The notes under the pieces were generated by a model. The model did no database searches and was not told the origin of the DNA. It saw only the letters and a program-made list of their open reading frames with translations. Positions 8,438 through 15,185 of a DNA stretch of 64,000 nucleotides are shown here, piece by piece. The position numbers were made by a program, and so were the translations under genes. Positions within the stretch are counted from its first letter, which is position 1. Every line of letters begins with the position of its first letter. The DNA lies in NCBI GenBank assembly GCA_027076405.1, contig JALTJN010000447.1, forward strand, positions 56,548-120,547, given 5' to 3'. This DNA comes from Chromatiales bacterium. GTDB taxonomy: Bacteria; Pseudomonadota; Gammaproteobacteria; UBA6429.

Positions 8438-8794
8438 ATGTATCCAAATATGAAAATAAAATCTGTCATGGTTGATGGTAAAGAAGTGCAAACATGCGGA
8501 GAAGGCTATATTGTTAACCGTGATGAATGGTCAGAAGGCTTTGTTCAGGCGCAAGCAGAAGCAGAAGGACTTGAATTAACTAATGAACACTGGGATGTGG
8601 TGCGTTTTTTACGTGATTTTTATGAAGAGCACGGTGCACAAGCAGAAGTTCGCAAGATGGTTAAACATTTCAAGACCGTATGGGGTGAAGAGCGCGGTAA
8701 CAGTAAATATTTACATAAAATATTTCCACGTGGTGGCCCACAGAAGCAAGGTAATCGCTTAGCCGGTTTGTTACGTACTAAAGGAGAACACTAA
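8438..8794 (+). CDS. DsrC/TusE-family protein without the C-terminal cysteines (RspA-type)
   Basis: The 118-residue sequence aligns end to end with TusE/DsrC, including the EHWDVVRFLRDFYEEH core and the GEERGNSKYLHKIFPRGGP segment. The C-terminal arm, normally ending in a penultimate Cys (TusE) or carrying two Cys (DsrC), here reads GLLRTKGEH with none. The only Cys is near residue 20. DsrC carries sulfur as a trisulfide and TusE relays sulfur in tRNA thiolation; neither chemistry is possible without the arm cysteine. Cys-less members (called RspA) are thought to be regulatory. Its place at the end of the nitrate operon suggests a role there. Confidence 0.85.
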   Translation: MYPNMKIKSVMVDGKEVQTCGEGYIVNRDEWSEGFVQAQAEAEGLELTNEHWDVVRFLRDFYEEHGAQAEVRKMVKHFKTVWGEERGNSKYLHKIFPRGGPQKQGNRLAGLLRTKGEH

Positions 8795-8798
8795 TTTG

Positions 8799-8829
8799 AC
8801 TTTGTCGGCCTTTAGGCCGACGACAAAGT
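8799..8829 (+). terminator. Hairpin after the DsrC-like gene, likely operon end
   Basis: ACTTTGTCGGCC (8799-8810) and GGCCGACGACAAAGT (8815-8829) form a strong GC-rich stem with a three-base bulge and a TTTA loop, starting four bases after the stop. There is no long T-run, so it may act as a processing or stabilising hairpin, or be a repeat element. Confidence 0.5.
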
Positions 8830-8933
8830 TTGAAGAAATGATTGGTATTCAATTTTTATATGGAATGATTTATTTTTCGTTAAATTGGAACAGGCAATTT
8901 CATATTTTCAACACACTCAATACTAAAACCGTC

Positions 8934-8958
8934 ATTCCGGCAGGTTTTTAGCCGGAAT
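8934..8958. repeat. ATTCCGG palindrome downstream of galU
   Basis: ATTCCGGC (8934-8941) and GCCGGAAT (8951-8958) are perfect inverted arms around a nine-base loop, preceded by GTC as in the other copies. It lies just beyond the galU stop and may also terminate galU transcripts arriving on the - strand. Confidence 0.6.
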
Positions 8959-8964
8959 CTGAAA

Positions 8965-9840
8965 CTATTGCTTTATTAACTTTTTTATATAATCTGTAAA
9001 TTCTGTCCCAATTTCTGGATGTTTCATTCCCAGTTCAACATTCGCCTGTAAATAGCCTAATTTGCTACCGCAATCATAACGAATGCCATCAAAGGGATAA
9101 GCGAATACTTTTTCTTCGCTTAATAAGTCTGCAATTGCATCAGTTAATTGAATTTCATTACCGGCACCTTTTTGCGTGTTTTCCAGAAAGTGAAAAATAC
9201 GTGGATTAAGAATATAACGACCGACAACCGCTAAAGTAGATGGTGCTTCAGCAGGAGAGGGCTTTTCAACAATACCGGAAATAAAACCTTCATTGTTAGA
9301 TTTGTTTTCCAGACTCACAATTCCGTATTTATCAGTTTCGTCTTTTTCTACCTGCTGAACAGCTAAAATACTTGATGCATGATCGACATAAGACTCTACC
9401 ATTTGTTTAACACAGCCTTTTGACTCATTGTTGATGAGATCATCTGCAAGAATAACGCTGAAGGGTTCATTACCCACAACAGGTTTTGCGCATAAAACAG
9501 CATGGCCTAAACCTAGCGCTTCAGATTGGCGCAAGTAAATACAGGACACATGTGGAGGGACGATATCTTTTATTAACTGCAAAAGTTTATCTTTACCTTT
9601 AGCTTCAAGTTCTGCTTCTAATTCATAGGCTTTATCAAAATGGTCAGGGATGGATCGCTTGTTTCGTCCGGTAACAAAAATAAGTTCTTCGATACCTGCT
9701 TCAACGGCTTCTTCTACTGCATATTGTATTAATGGTTTATCAACTATTGGTAACATTTCTTTAGGGCTGGCTTTTGTTGCCGGTAAAAAACGAGTACCTA
9801 AACCTGCAACGGGAAAAACTGCTTTTTTTATTAATGTCAT
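8965..9840 (-). CDS. galU: UTP-glucose-1-phosphate uridylyltransferase GalU
   Basis: Makes UDP-glucose from UTP and glucose-1-phosphate, a precursor for surface polysaccharide. The 291-residue protein shows the nucleotide-binding start [20 protein letters not shown], followed by [18 protein letters not shown]. Near the C-terminus it has [20 protein letters not shown], all typical of bacterial GalU. I chose ATG 9840; a TTG two codons upstream is also in frame but has no better ribosome site. It is a single gene, separated from the large glycan locus by 8 kb, as is common for galU. Confidence 0.95.
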   Translation of the reverse strand: MTLIKKAVFPVAGLGTRFLPATKASPKEMLPIVDKPLIQYAVEEAVEAGIEELIFVTGRNKRSIPDHFDKAYELEAELEAKGKDKLLQLIKDIVPPHVSCIYLRQSEALGLGHAVLCAKPVVGNEPFSVILADDLINNESKGCVKQMVESYVDHASSILAVQQVEKDETDKYGIVSLENKSNNEGFISGIVEKPSPAEAPSTLAVVGRYILNPRIFHFLENTQKGAGNEIQLTDAIADLLSEEKVFAYPFDGIRYDCGSKLGYLQANVELGMKHPEIGTEFTDYIKKLIKQ

Positions 9841-9953
9841 TTTCAAGAAAACCTAAGTTGATTTATGCAATTTGTTAAGATTTTCCTAGTTTAACATAGT
9901 TAAGTGATTTGAATAAATATGACTTATTTCGGTTATTGAAAGGGTAAAAGTAG

Positions 9954-9977
9954 AAAAGGCATCAAAAGATGCCTTTT
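9954..9977 (-). terminator. Rho-independent terminator after the ComEA-like gene
   Basis: AAAAGGCATC (9954-9963), loop AAAA, GATGCCTTTT (9968-9977) form a perfect 10-bp stem. The sequence beyond is T-rich on both strands, so it could work in both directions. It lies 18 bases past the stop of the - strand gene. Confidence 0.7.
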
Positions 9978-9994
9978 TAGAACAGAAATATGAA

Positions 9995-10261
9995 TTATTT
10001 CTTTTTAACAATAATGTTACCAATATTTTTCTCAAGTAATTTATTGCCAATCCCTTTTACTTTCTTTAAATCTTCTACTTTTTTAAAGCTGCCATTTTTT
10101 TCACGGTAAGCAATGATTGCTTGTGCCTTTTTTATACCGACCCCTTTTATATTCTTACTTAATGCTTGTGCATTAGCGGTATTGATATTGACAGGGTTTG
10201 CATAGGCAAAAGCCGAGAAGGTTAAAGCGAGAAGAGTAAATATAATCCGTATAGTTTTCAT
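9995..10261 (-). CDS. Exported ComEA-like helix-hairpin-helix protein
   Basis: An 88-residue protein with a signal peptide (positively charged start, then IIFTLLALTFSAFAYA) followed by a short ComEA-type domain. It begins VNINTANAQAL and has two helix-hairpin-helix turns, IKGVGIKKAQAIIAY and LKKVKGIGNKLLEKN. Such proteins bind DNA non-specifically in the periplasm and help DNA uptake in competent bacteria. I chose ATG 10261 because GGAG lies six bases before it; an in-frame ATG at 10273 is less well placed. It is a single gene flanked by terminators. Confidence 0.85.
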   Translation of the reverse strand: MKTIRIIFTLLALTFSAFAYANPVNINTANAQALSKNIKGVGIKKAQAIIAYREKNGSFKKVEDLKKVKGIGNKLLEKNIGNIIVKKK

Positions 10262-10330
10262 TTGTGACTCCATGTCTGTTTGTAAGAGTCTAAATAATAA
10301 CTAAATTAAAGAAAATTTCATGTAAGATAT

Positions 10331-10372
10331 TGCTGAAAATAATGTAAGGATTATCTTACATTATTTTCAGCA
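10331..10372 (-). terminator. Perfect 18-bp hairpin after pyrF
   Basis: TGCTGAAAATAATGTAAG (10331-10348) and its exact complement (10355-10372) enclose a six-base loop, beginning five bases after the pyrF stop. The stem is AT-rich and the following - strand sequence is T-rich but lacks a clean U-tract. It is the likely transcription end of lapA-lapB-pyrF. Confidence 0.65.
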
Positions 10373-10376
10373 AGTT

Positions 10377-11087
10377 TTATTTTGGTTGAAGACCTAGCTC
10401 TAATTCTTTTTCGATTTTTTGTAATGCTTGCATAGGGTTATCTGCTTGTGTAATAGGGCGACCAATAACCAGATAGTTACTTCCAGCCTCTACTGCTTGA
10501 GCCGGTGTCATGATTCTTTTTTGATCACCGGTAACACTCCATTGAGGACGAATACCCGGTGTAATTAATTCAAAACTTGTATCCAGGTTTTCACGCAGCA
10601 GCGAGATTTCTTGCGGTGAGCACACTACGCCATCTAATCCACATTCATGGGTAAGCATAGCGAGTTTTTTAACTTGTTCAGCCGGGGAGTGGGATAAGCC
10701 TATTTCTTTTAAGTCTTCAGCTCCCATGCTGGTTAAAACAGTCACTGCAATAAGCTTTGGGTTGTTGCCATCGGCGGGTAATGTTTCTCGAGCGGCTTCT
10801 AACATTTTTCGACCACCCATAGCATGGACATTGAGCATCCAAACACCTAAATCTGCTCCTGCCTGACAAGCGCGAGCAACAGTGTTCGGGATATCATGAA
10901 ATTTTAAATCCAAAAACACATCAAAATTGAGTTTAACCAGTTTTTTTACAAATTCCGGGCCTGAACGGGTAAATAACTCTTTACCCACTTTTAAGCGGCA
11001 ACGTCCGGGTTCTAATTGCTCTACGAGTGCTAATGCTTCTTTTTCATTTGGAAAATCTAATGCAACGATAATGGGTGATGAACTCAA
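10377..11087 (-). CDS. pyrF: Orotidine 5'-phosphate decarboxylase PyrF
   Basis: Last step of UMP synthesis, cytoplasmic. The 236 residues carry [14 protein letters not shown] at the start, [13 protein letters not shown], and the catalytic [10 protein letters not shown] (Asp-Lys-x-x-Asp). Phosphate-binding TPGIRP and the [10 protein letters not shown] end are also present. The start is TTG at 11087 with GGGGAA six to seven bases upstream; no ATG is available before the conserved core. The gene follows lapB with one base between them, the arrangement seen in many gammaproteobacteria. Confidence 0.95.
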   Translation of the reverse strand: MSSSPIIVALDFPNEKEALALVEQLEPGRCRLKVGKELFTRSGPEFVKKLVKLNFDVFLDLKFHDIPNTVARACQAGADLGVWMLNVHAMGGRKMLEAARETLPADGNNPKLIAVTVLTSMGAEDLKEIGLSHSPAEQVKKLAMLTHECGLDGVVCSPQEISLLRENLDTSFELITPGIRPQWSVTGDQKRIMTPAQAVEAGSNYLVIGRPITQADNPMQALQKIEKELELGLQPK

Positions 11088-11088
11088 T

Positions 11089-12255
11089 TTATTCCCCTTC
11101 TACACCTTGAATTGGTTTGACGGTATCCCAGCGTTTACAGCCGGGGCATTGCCAATGTAATGTTTTGCCATTAAAGCCACAAACATGGCAGATATATACC
11201 GGTTTGTCTTCTAATAGCTGACTGGTGACGGATTTTAAAATACGTAACTTTTCCTGTACTGGCTCTTTTGCGTGTTTGATATTTATATCAATCAGCCGAT
11301 CCATACCACGTAAGGATGGGCGATGATGTAAAAATTCCTCAATAAAAGCTTCAGCCGTTTCATCATCCTGATAATGTTGTAATAAATCGGCAAGATTTAA
11401 CATGATACTAATGGCGTCGTGGCGGGATAAGATATCACGTAAGTAAACCAGCATTTCTTCCGGTTTACCGAGGCTTTGGTAACAATGAAGTAGAGGGCCT
11501 AAAATTTCAGGAAGGTAGTCCGCATCTTGCTGTTCGATACGTTTTAAAGAACGTATTGCTGCATTTTCATTGCCTGATTCGTGTTCAATTTTAGCTTCTA
11601 ATAAACTGGCTCGTACACTGTTTTTATTGATACTTAATGCTTTTTTATTGAGTTTTGATGCACGGGCAGGTTCACCTTGTTTATAAGCCGTTTCTGCTTG
11701 TTCACAGTAAAAATGAGAAATTATATTATTAAATGGATTACCGGTTTTAACGCCAATACGTTGTGCTATTTTTATTGCGTTGGTCCAGTCTTTTTCCTGT
11801 TGATAAATATCTAATAAATAATTTAATGCTTGTTCGCTATGGGGGTTACTTTCAACAAGCTCACCAAACAACGTTTCGGCACGATCAAATAAACCGGCCT
11901 TCATGTAGTCCTGACCAAGTTCAAACAGGGCATGGGCTCGCTGTGCCGGTAATAACGTGGGACGTGCGATAAGGTTTTGATGAATACGAATAGCGCGATC
12001 AACTTCACCGCGTCGTCTAAAAAGGCTACCGAGGGCTAAATGTGTTTCAACCGTATCATTATTGACCTCAAGCATTTGAATAAAGAGATCAATGGCTTTA
12101 TCAGGTTGTTCATCAAGTAAGAAATTTAAACCTTTTAAATAATCTAACGGAATACCCGAGTGTTTATTTCCCTTTTTAGCTAAAGAGCGACGTCCTACTA
12201 CCCAACCAGATATAGCAGCAACGGGTAACAATAAAAAAAGGGTTTCGAATAGCAT
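11089..12255 (-). CDS. lapB: LapB (YciM), lipopolysaccharide assembly/LpxC-control protein
   Basis: The 388-residue protein has one N-terminal membrane anchor (about residues 4-20), a long run of TPR helices, and a C-terminal rubredoxin-like knuckle, [18 protein letters not shown], with four metal ligands. In E. coli LapB adjusts LPS synthesis by promoting FtsH degradation of LpxC at the inner membrane. The order lapA-lapB-pyrF is conserved and supports the assignment. The start ATG at 12255 precedes the membrane segment directly. Confidence 0.93.
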   Translation of the reverse strand: MLFETLFLLLPVAAISGWVVGRRSLAKKGNKHSGIPLDYLKGLNFLLDEQPDKAIDLFIQMLEVNNDTVETHLALGSLFRRRGEVDRAIRIHQNLIARPTLLPAQRAHALFELGQDYMKAGLFDRAETLFGELVESNPHSEQALNYLLDIYQQEKDWTNAIKIAQRIGVKTGNPFNNIISHFYCEQAETAYKQGEPARASKLNKKALSINKNSVRASLLEAKIEHESGNENAAIRSLKRIEQQDADYLPEILGPLLHCYQSLGKPEEMLVYLRDILSRHDAISIMLNLADLLQHYQDDETAEAFIEEFLHHRPSLRGMDRLIDINIKHAKEPVQEKLRILKSVTSQLLEDKPVYICHVCGFNGKTLHWQCPGCKRWDTVKPIQGVEGE

Positions 12256-12279
12256 AGGATGAATTAAGTTTTAACCGTA

Positions 12280-12573
12280 TTAATGCTCATCTTTGATGGG
12301 AATATTTCTGAGGTTTACAATTTCTTTTTCAGCAACCTCAACGGAACGTTTCAGTTTTGAAGCGCTTCGGCGTGAACCGATAATAAAGCTTAAGCTGGCA
12401 AAGATACCTAATAGTGCACCAATAATCATCGCAACCACCAAAACCAGTGATAATGGTAGTTCAACTGATCCTAAATAGTAATTCAGTTGCACATTCTCTG
12501 CGTTGAGTACCGCAAAAACGATACCAAAAATAATCACTAGTAGAGCAAAAGTGGAATAAACAAGTCGCCGCAT
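12280..12573 (-). CDS. lapA: LapA (YciS), small inner-membrane protein
   Basis: A 97-residue protein with two membrane segments (about residues 5-22 and 42-66) and a charged cytoplasmic tail. It has the LapA/DUF1049 signature FAVLNAENVQLNYYLGSVEL and the glycine-rich second helix. It lies 24 bases upstream of lapB and is probably co-transcribed with it. Its exact biochemical role is unclear, but it works with LapB in LPS assembly control. Confidence 0.9.
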   Translation of the reverse strand: MRRLVYSTFALLVIIFGIVFAVLNAENVQLNYYLGSVELPLSLVLVVAMIIGALLGIFASLSFIIGSRRSASKLKRSVEVAEKEIVNLRNIPIKDEH

Positions 12574-12642
12574 TCGGGTATCTCTTAATAATCAAATAGA
12601 TAGACTTAAAGTGTACACGGGAATAGGGATAATTTCAGCCAT

Positions 12643-12673
12643 AAAAAAAGCCAGACTCGCAAAAGTCCGGCTA
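12643..12673 (-). terminator. Terminator behind the decayed tRNA copy
   Basis: On the - strand AGCCGGACT and AGTCTGGCT pair (one wobble) and are followed by seven T. It is a good rho-independent terminator and is clearly related to the terminator after the intact tRNA-Asn, so the tRNA-end-plus-terminator module appears duplicated. Confidence 0.75.
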
Positions 12674-12682
12674 TTTAGAATA

Positions 12683-12772
12683 TGGCTACCCACCCTGGAT
12701 TTGATAACACATTGGAAATGTGGAAAACACACGCAGATGAAAAATAAATAAGTGGGTGTGATAATCAGGGTA
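12683..12772 (-). pseudogene. Possible decayed tRNA gene
   Basis: The - strand ends CCAGGGTGGGTAGCCA, very like the intact tRNA-Asn 3' end CCAGGTTGGGGAGCCA, and is preceded by TCAAATCC as in a T-loop. Ninety bases upstream TACCC could pair with GGGTA of the acceptor. No D-arm or anticodon arm can be folded, so any tRNA is dead. A terminator homologous to the tRNA-Asn one follows. The 3' similarity is seen; the full-length reading is speculative. Confidence 0.35.
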
Positions 12773-12801
12773 TGGTCCTGGTGAGAGCATATTTAATGAA
12801 A

Positions 12802-12833
12802 AAAGCCAGCCTCTATCACTAGAGTCTGGCTTT
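12802..12833 (-). terminator. Terminator of tRNA-Asn
   Basis: AAAGCCAG-x-CTCT pairs with AGAG-x-CTGGCTTT around a six-base loop. On the - strand this is followed by further T's (GGCTTTTTTC). It is seven bases past the CCA end. Confidence 0.85.
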
Positions 12834-12839
12834 GTAATG

Positions 12840-12915
12840 TGGCTCCCCAACCTGGGCTCGAACCAGGGACACAAGGATTAACAGTCCTTTGCTCTACCAA
12901 CTGAGCTATTGGGGA
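12840..12915 (-). tRNA. tRNA-Asn (anticodon GTT)
   Basis: 76 bases with an encoded CCA. The acceptor pairs TCCCCAA with TTGGGGA and the discriminator is G. The D-arm has AGCTCAGTTGGTAGAGC, the anticodon stem-loop AGGACTGTTAATCCTT carries GTT, and the T-arm reads CCTGGTTCGAGCCCAGG. All arms pair fully. It sits in a 400-base gap between lapA and fimT. Confidence 0.97.
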
Positions 12916-12925
12916 ATCGAGGCGT

Positions 12926-12954
12926 ATAGTACTGATCTGCCCCCCATGGGTCAA
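12926..12954 (-). promoter_or_regulatory. Sigma-70 promoter of tRNA-Asn
   Basis: On the - strand TTGACC (12949-12954), a 17-base spacer and TACTAT (12926-12931) stand just upstream of the tRNA. The GC-rich discriminator ACGCCTCG is typical of stringently controlled stable-RNA promoters. Confidence 0.8.
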
Positions 12955-12978
12955 CATTGATTGCATTAAAATATGTGA

Positions 12979-13566
12979 TTAATTACAGGTAATTGCGGAT
13001 CCGTCCGTTTGAATCTTACTGAGTCGTAATCTGCCGGAATGTGTCATAATGAGTGCTTTGCCAACACCAATATTAGGGTTGCAGATAAGAAAAGAGCCAT
13101 TTGGAGAAGCCTGCCCTGTAGGCTTGTATTTCATATAATGTCGAATGCGGGAGCTACCGTGAAAGGTCAGTTGTGTACCGTTATCGGCGGCAGAATAGAC
13201 ACGGAGCAATGTTTCATCATTATCCCTTTGCTTATTTTTGTTTTTATCAACAAAAACAATCCAGCCGTTATGCCAGTTTTCTGACCGATTACATTCACTG
13301 CCATTTTTGCTTTGGCAGGTGATAACGGTAATTTGTTTGGTAACTGCTTCAGATCGTGCGTAGGCGAGTGCGCCAGCAAGCGTATTGGTTAAAATGGTGC
13401 TGCGTTCTTGTGCAACGAGTGCCGATAAATTGGGAATAACGCTGAGTGCGAGTATTGAAGCGACCGCAAGAGTCACGAGCAATTCTACTAAAGTAAAGCC
13501 GTGGTTTTGAAAAGAAAATTTATTCCGGCCAAATCCATGGCCGGAATAATATTTTTTAACATCCAT
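12979..13566 (-). CDS. Type IV pilus/secretion minor pseudopilin, FimT/GspH family
   Basis: The 195-residue protein has the prepilin cleavage/methylation motif G-FTLVELLVTLAVASILAL (cleavage after Gly about residue 27), then a GspH/FimT domain of about 150 residues rich in Ser/Thr and ending with a Cys. Such minor pseudopilins prime pilus or secretion fibres. Oddly, the leader before the cleavage site is about 27 residues instead of 5-10, and its DNA holds a perfect palindrome (13521-13548). The region just upstream is a degenerate copy of the same ribosome site and leader. No shorter in-frame start is available. Confidence 0.85.
   Translation of the reverse strand: MDVKKYYSGHGFGRNKFSFQNHGFTLVELLVTLAVASILALSVIPNLSALVAQERSTILTNTLAGALAYARSEAVTKQITVITCQSKNGSECNRSENWHNGWIVFVDKNKNKQRDNDETLLRVYSAADNGTQLTFHGSSRIRHYMKYKPTGQASPNGSFLICNPNIGVGKALIMTHSGRLRLSKIQTDGSAITCN
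13521..13548. repeat. ATTCCGG palindrome inside the fimT leader codons
   Basis: TATTCCGGCC (13521-13530) and GGCCGGAATA (13539-13548) are perfect 10-base arms around an eight-base loop. It encodes residues about 7-16 of the pseudopilin leader, so the palindrome is translated. The arms match the intergenic palindromes at 8934 and 18244. Confidence 0.75.
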
Positions 13567-13574
13567 GTTAACCT

Positions 13575-13700
13575 CACATCCTTGTAAGTTTTACAATGAG
13601 CTTAATTGCTTAAAGTATTTACTCCAACCATTCCATGGATGGAGTATTGAGTTGAGACTTCCATGTCACCCCCCACGTCCTTGTAGGTTGTATAATGGGC
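13575..13700 (-). repeat. Degenerate tandem duplication of the fimT ribosome site and leader
   Basis: The 27-base segments 13575-13601 and 13674-13700 are about 80 percent identical, 99 bases apart, each ending shortly before a - strand ATG (13566 and 13664). The upstream copy opens a 20-codon reading frame (13602-13664) whose peptide, MEVSTQYSIHGMVGVNTLSN, resembles the fimT leader MDVKKYYSGHGFGRN. Its stop codon abuts the downstream copy. Both copies keep a hairpin although the arm bases differ (TACTCCA/TGGAGTA against TATTCCG/CGGAATA). Confidence 0.65.
13602..13664 (-). other. Twenty-codon upstream reading frame before fimT
   Basis: ATG at 13664 preceded by a GGGGGG-rich stretch, 20 codons, TAA at 13602. 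It copies the N-terminal leader of fimT but lacks the hydrophobic pilin helix. It could be a duplicated remnant or a translated leader peptide controlling fimT. Expression is unknown. Confidence 0.4.
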
Positions 13701-13748
13701 AAAAGTACGGAAAGTTGAAAGCGGTTTTTTGTAGGGATTTTCGGTCAG

Positions 13749-13774
13749 TTTTTGTAGGATTTGTCCTACAAAAA
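13749..13774. terminator. Hairpin in the fimT/aminotransferase gap
   Basis: TTTTTGTAGGA (13749-13759) and TCCTACAAAAA (13764-13774) are perfect 11-base arms with a TTTG loop. With A/T runs on both sides it looks like a bidirectional intrinsic terminator. The rest of the 326-base gap (13567-13892) holds the fimT upstream duplication and a second hairpin. Confidence 0.6.
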
Positions 13775-13819
13775 ATTTGTTGCTTTTATCGCTTGGACTC
13801 TAGCAGCATAGTTGCAGGT

Positions 13820-13872
13820 AAGGAGCACAAGATTTAATCCAACGAGGGATTAAAACATCAATGGTGCTTCTT
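13820..13872 (-). terminator. Two-tier hairpin just after the aminotransferase gene
   Basis: AAGGAGCAC (13820-13828) pairs with GTGCTTCTT (13864-13872), enclosing TTTAATCC (13833-13840) paired with GGATTAAA (13847-13854). It lies 20 bases past the stop of the - strand gene, with no clear U-tract. Likely a transcript end or a palindromic repeat. Confidence 0.5.
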
Positions 13873-13892
13873 AAATTACGTAATTCTTGCTT

Positions 13893-15077
13893 TTAAGAAA
13901 TAACCTTTTCTATTCTATTTAAAGCATCTTCAAGCACACTAAGACTCGTGGCAAATGAGATACGCATATAGCCCGGTGAACCAAAGGCTGTTCCTGGTAC
14001 AAGTGCGACCCCCGCTTTTTCTATGAGATACTCGGAGAGTTCCATGTCATCATTAACCCCCTCGAGTTTTTCAATAAAACCACGAACATCCGGGAAGGAA
14101 TAAAATGTGCCATCAGAAGGCAGACAAGTAATTCCGTTAATTGCATTTAAACGCTGGTGAACAAACTCATGGCGCTCTTTAAATGCAGATAACATGGGTT
14201 GTAAACAGGATTGGTCACCATTTAATGCCGCTTCGGCTGCAACTTGTGATATTGAGGCTGGATTGGAAGTGCTTTGGGATTGGACCTTTTTCATTGCTTT
14301 AATTAAGCTTTCGGGGCCTGCCGCATAGCCAATTCGCCAGCCTGTCATGGAATAAGCTTTTGAAACACCATTTAAAACAATGGTTTGATCATAGATTTCG
14401 GGACAAGCCATCACGATATTTGAAAATGGCTCGTCTGCCCAGAGAATATGTTCATACATATCATCTGTTGCGACTAAAATATTCGGGTGCTTGAGTAAAA
14501 CCTGAGCTAGCGCTGCTAACTCGTCTTTCTTGTAAGCAATTCCGGAAGGATTGGATGGACTATTTAAAACCACCAGACGAGTTTTATCGGTAATTGCTGC
14601 TTCAAGTTGGTCTGGCGTGATTTTAAAGTGCTGTTTAATGTCAGCCTCAACGATCACGGGTACTCCATCAGCCAGCAAAACCATATCGGGATAAGAAACC
14701 CAATATGGCGCAGGAATAATGACTTCATCACCTTTGTTTAAAAGAGCCTGTGTCAGATTAAAAAAACTCTGTTTACCGCCGCAGGAAACAAGTATTTGAT
14801 TTGCCGTGTAATCGAGCTGATTATCACGTGAAAATTTGTCGATAATGGCTTGTTTAAGACTGGCTGTGCCGTCAACAGCAGTATATTTGGTAAAACCATC
14901 CGCTATGGCGTTAACTGCAGCCTGTTTAATGTGTTCCGGAGTATCGAAATCGGGTTCACCAGCACCTAAACCAATAATATCTTTACCGGCGGCACGTAAT
15001 TCGGCGGCACGTGCTGTGATCGCTAAAGTGGGGGAGGGTTTAATGCGTTGCACGCGATCTGAGAGCTGAAAATTCAA
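13893..15077 (-). CDS. Class I pyridoxal-phosphate aminotransferase (aspartate aminotransferase type)
   Basis: The 394-residue cytosolic enzyme begins like the AspB/AatA subgroup: SDRVQRIKPSPTLAITARAAEL, then GLGAGEPDFDTPEHIK. It has the PLP-binding NSPSNPSG and the Schiff-base lysine in NGVSKAYSMTGWRIGYAAGP. These enzymes exchange amino groups between aspartate and 2-oxoglutarate, and some also accept prephenate. The start is TTG at 15077 with GGAG seven bases before it. It diverges from uvrB over a 108-base gap. Confidence 0.9.
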   Translation of the reverse strand: MNFQLSDRVQRIKPSPTLAITARAAELRAAGKDIIGLGAGEPDFDTPEHIKQAAVNAIADGFTKYTAVDGTASLKQAIIDKFSRDNQLDYTANQILVSCGGKQSFFNLTQALLNKGDEVIIPAPYWVSYPDMVLLADGVPVIVEADIKQHFKITPDQLEAAITDKTRLVVLNSPSNPSGIAYKKDELAALAQVLLKHPNILVATDDMYEHILWADEPFSNIVMACPEIYDQTIVLNGVSKAYSMTGWRIGYAAGPESLIKAMKKVQSQSTSNPASISQVAAEAALNGDQSCLQPMLSAFKERHEFVHQRLNAINGITCLPSDGTFYSFPDVRGFIEKLEGVNDDMELSEYLIEKAGVALVPGTAFGSPGYMRISFATSLSVLEDALNRIEKVIS

Positions 15078-15185
15078 TTGATATCTCCAAATATCCGTTT
15101 CTAAACATCTATCTATAAAGACGTGTAATATACTGCAACTTTAAATAAGATTATATATTTAGTAGAGTCCAATAGTAAAATTAGC

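Noticed and set aside
13565..13837. 90-codon + strand reading frame between fimT and the aminotransferase
   Set aside because: It overlaps the duplicated fimT upstream region and hairpins, has no ribosome site, and its translation resembles no family.
15078..15185. Possible LexA box before uvrB
   Set aside because: I could not find a CTG-N10-CAG dyad with acceptable spacing in the gap.
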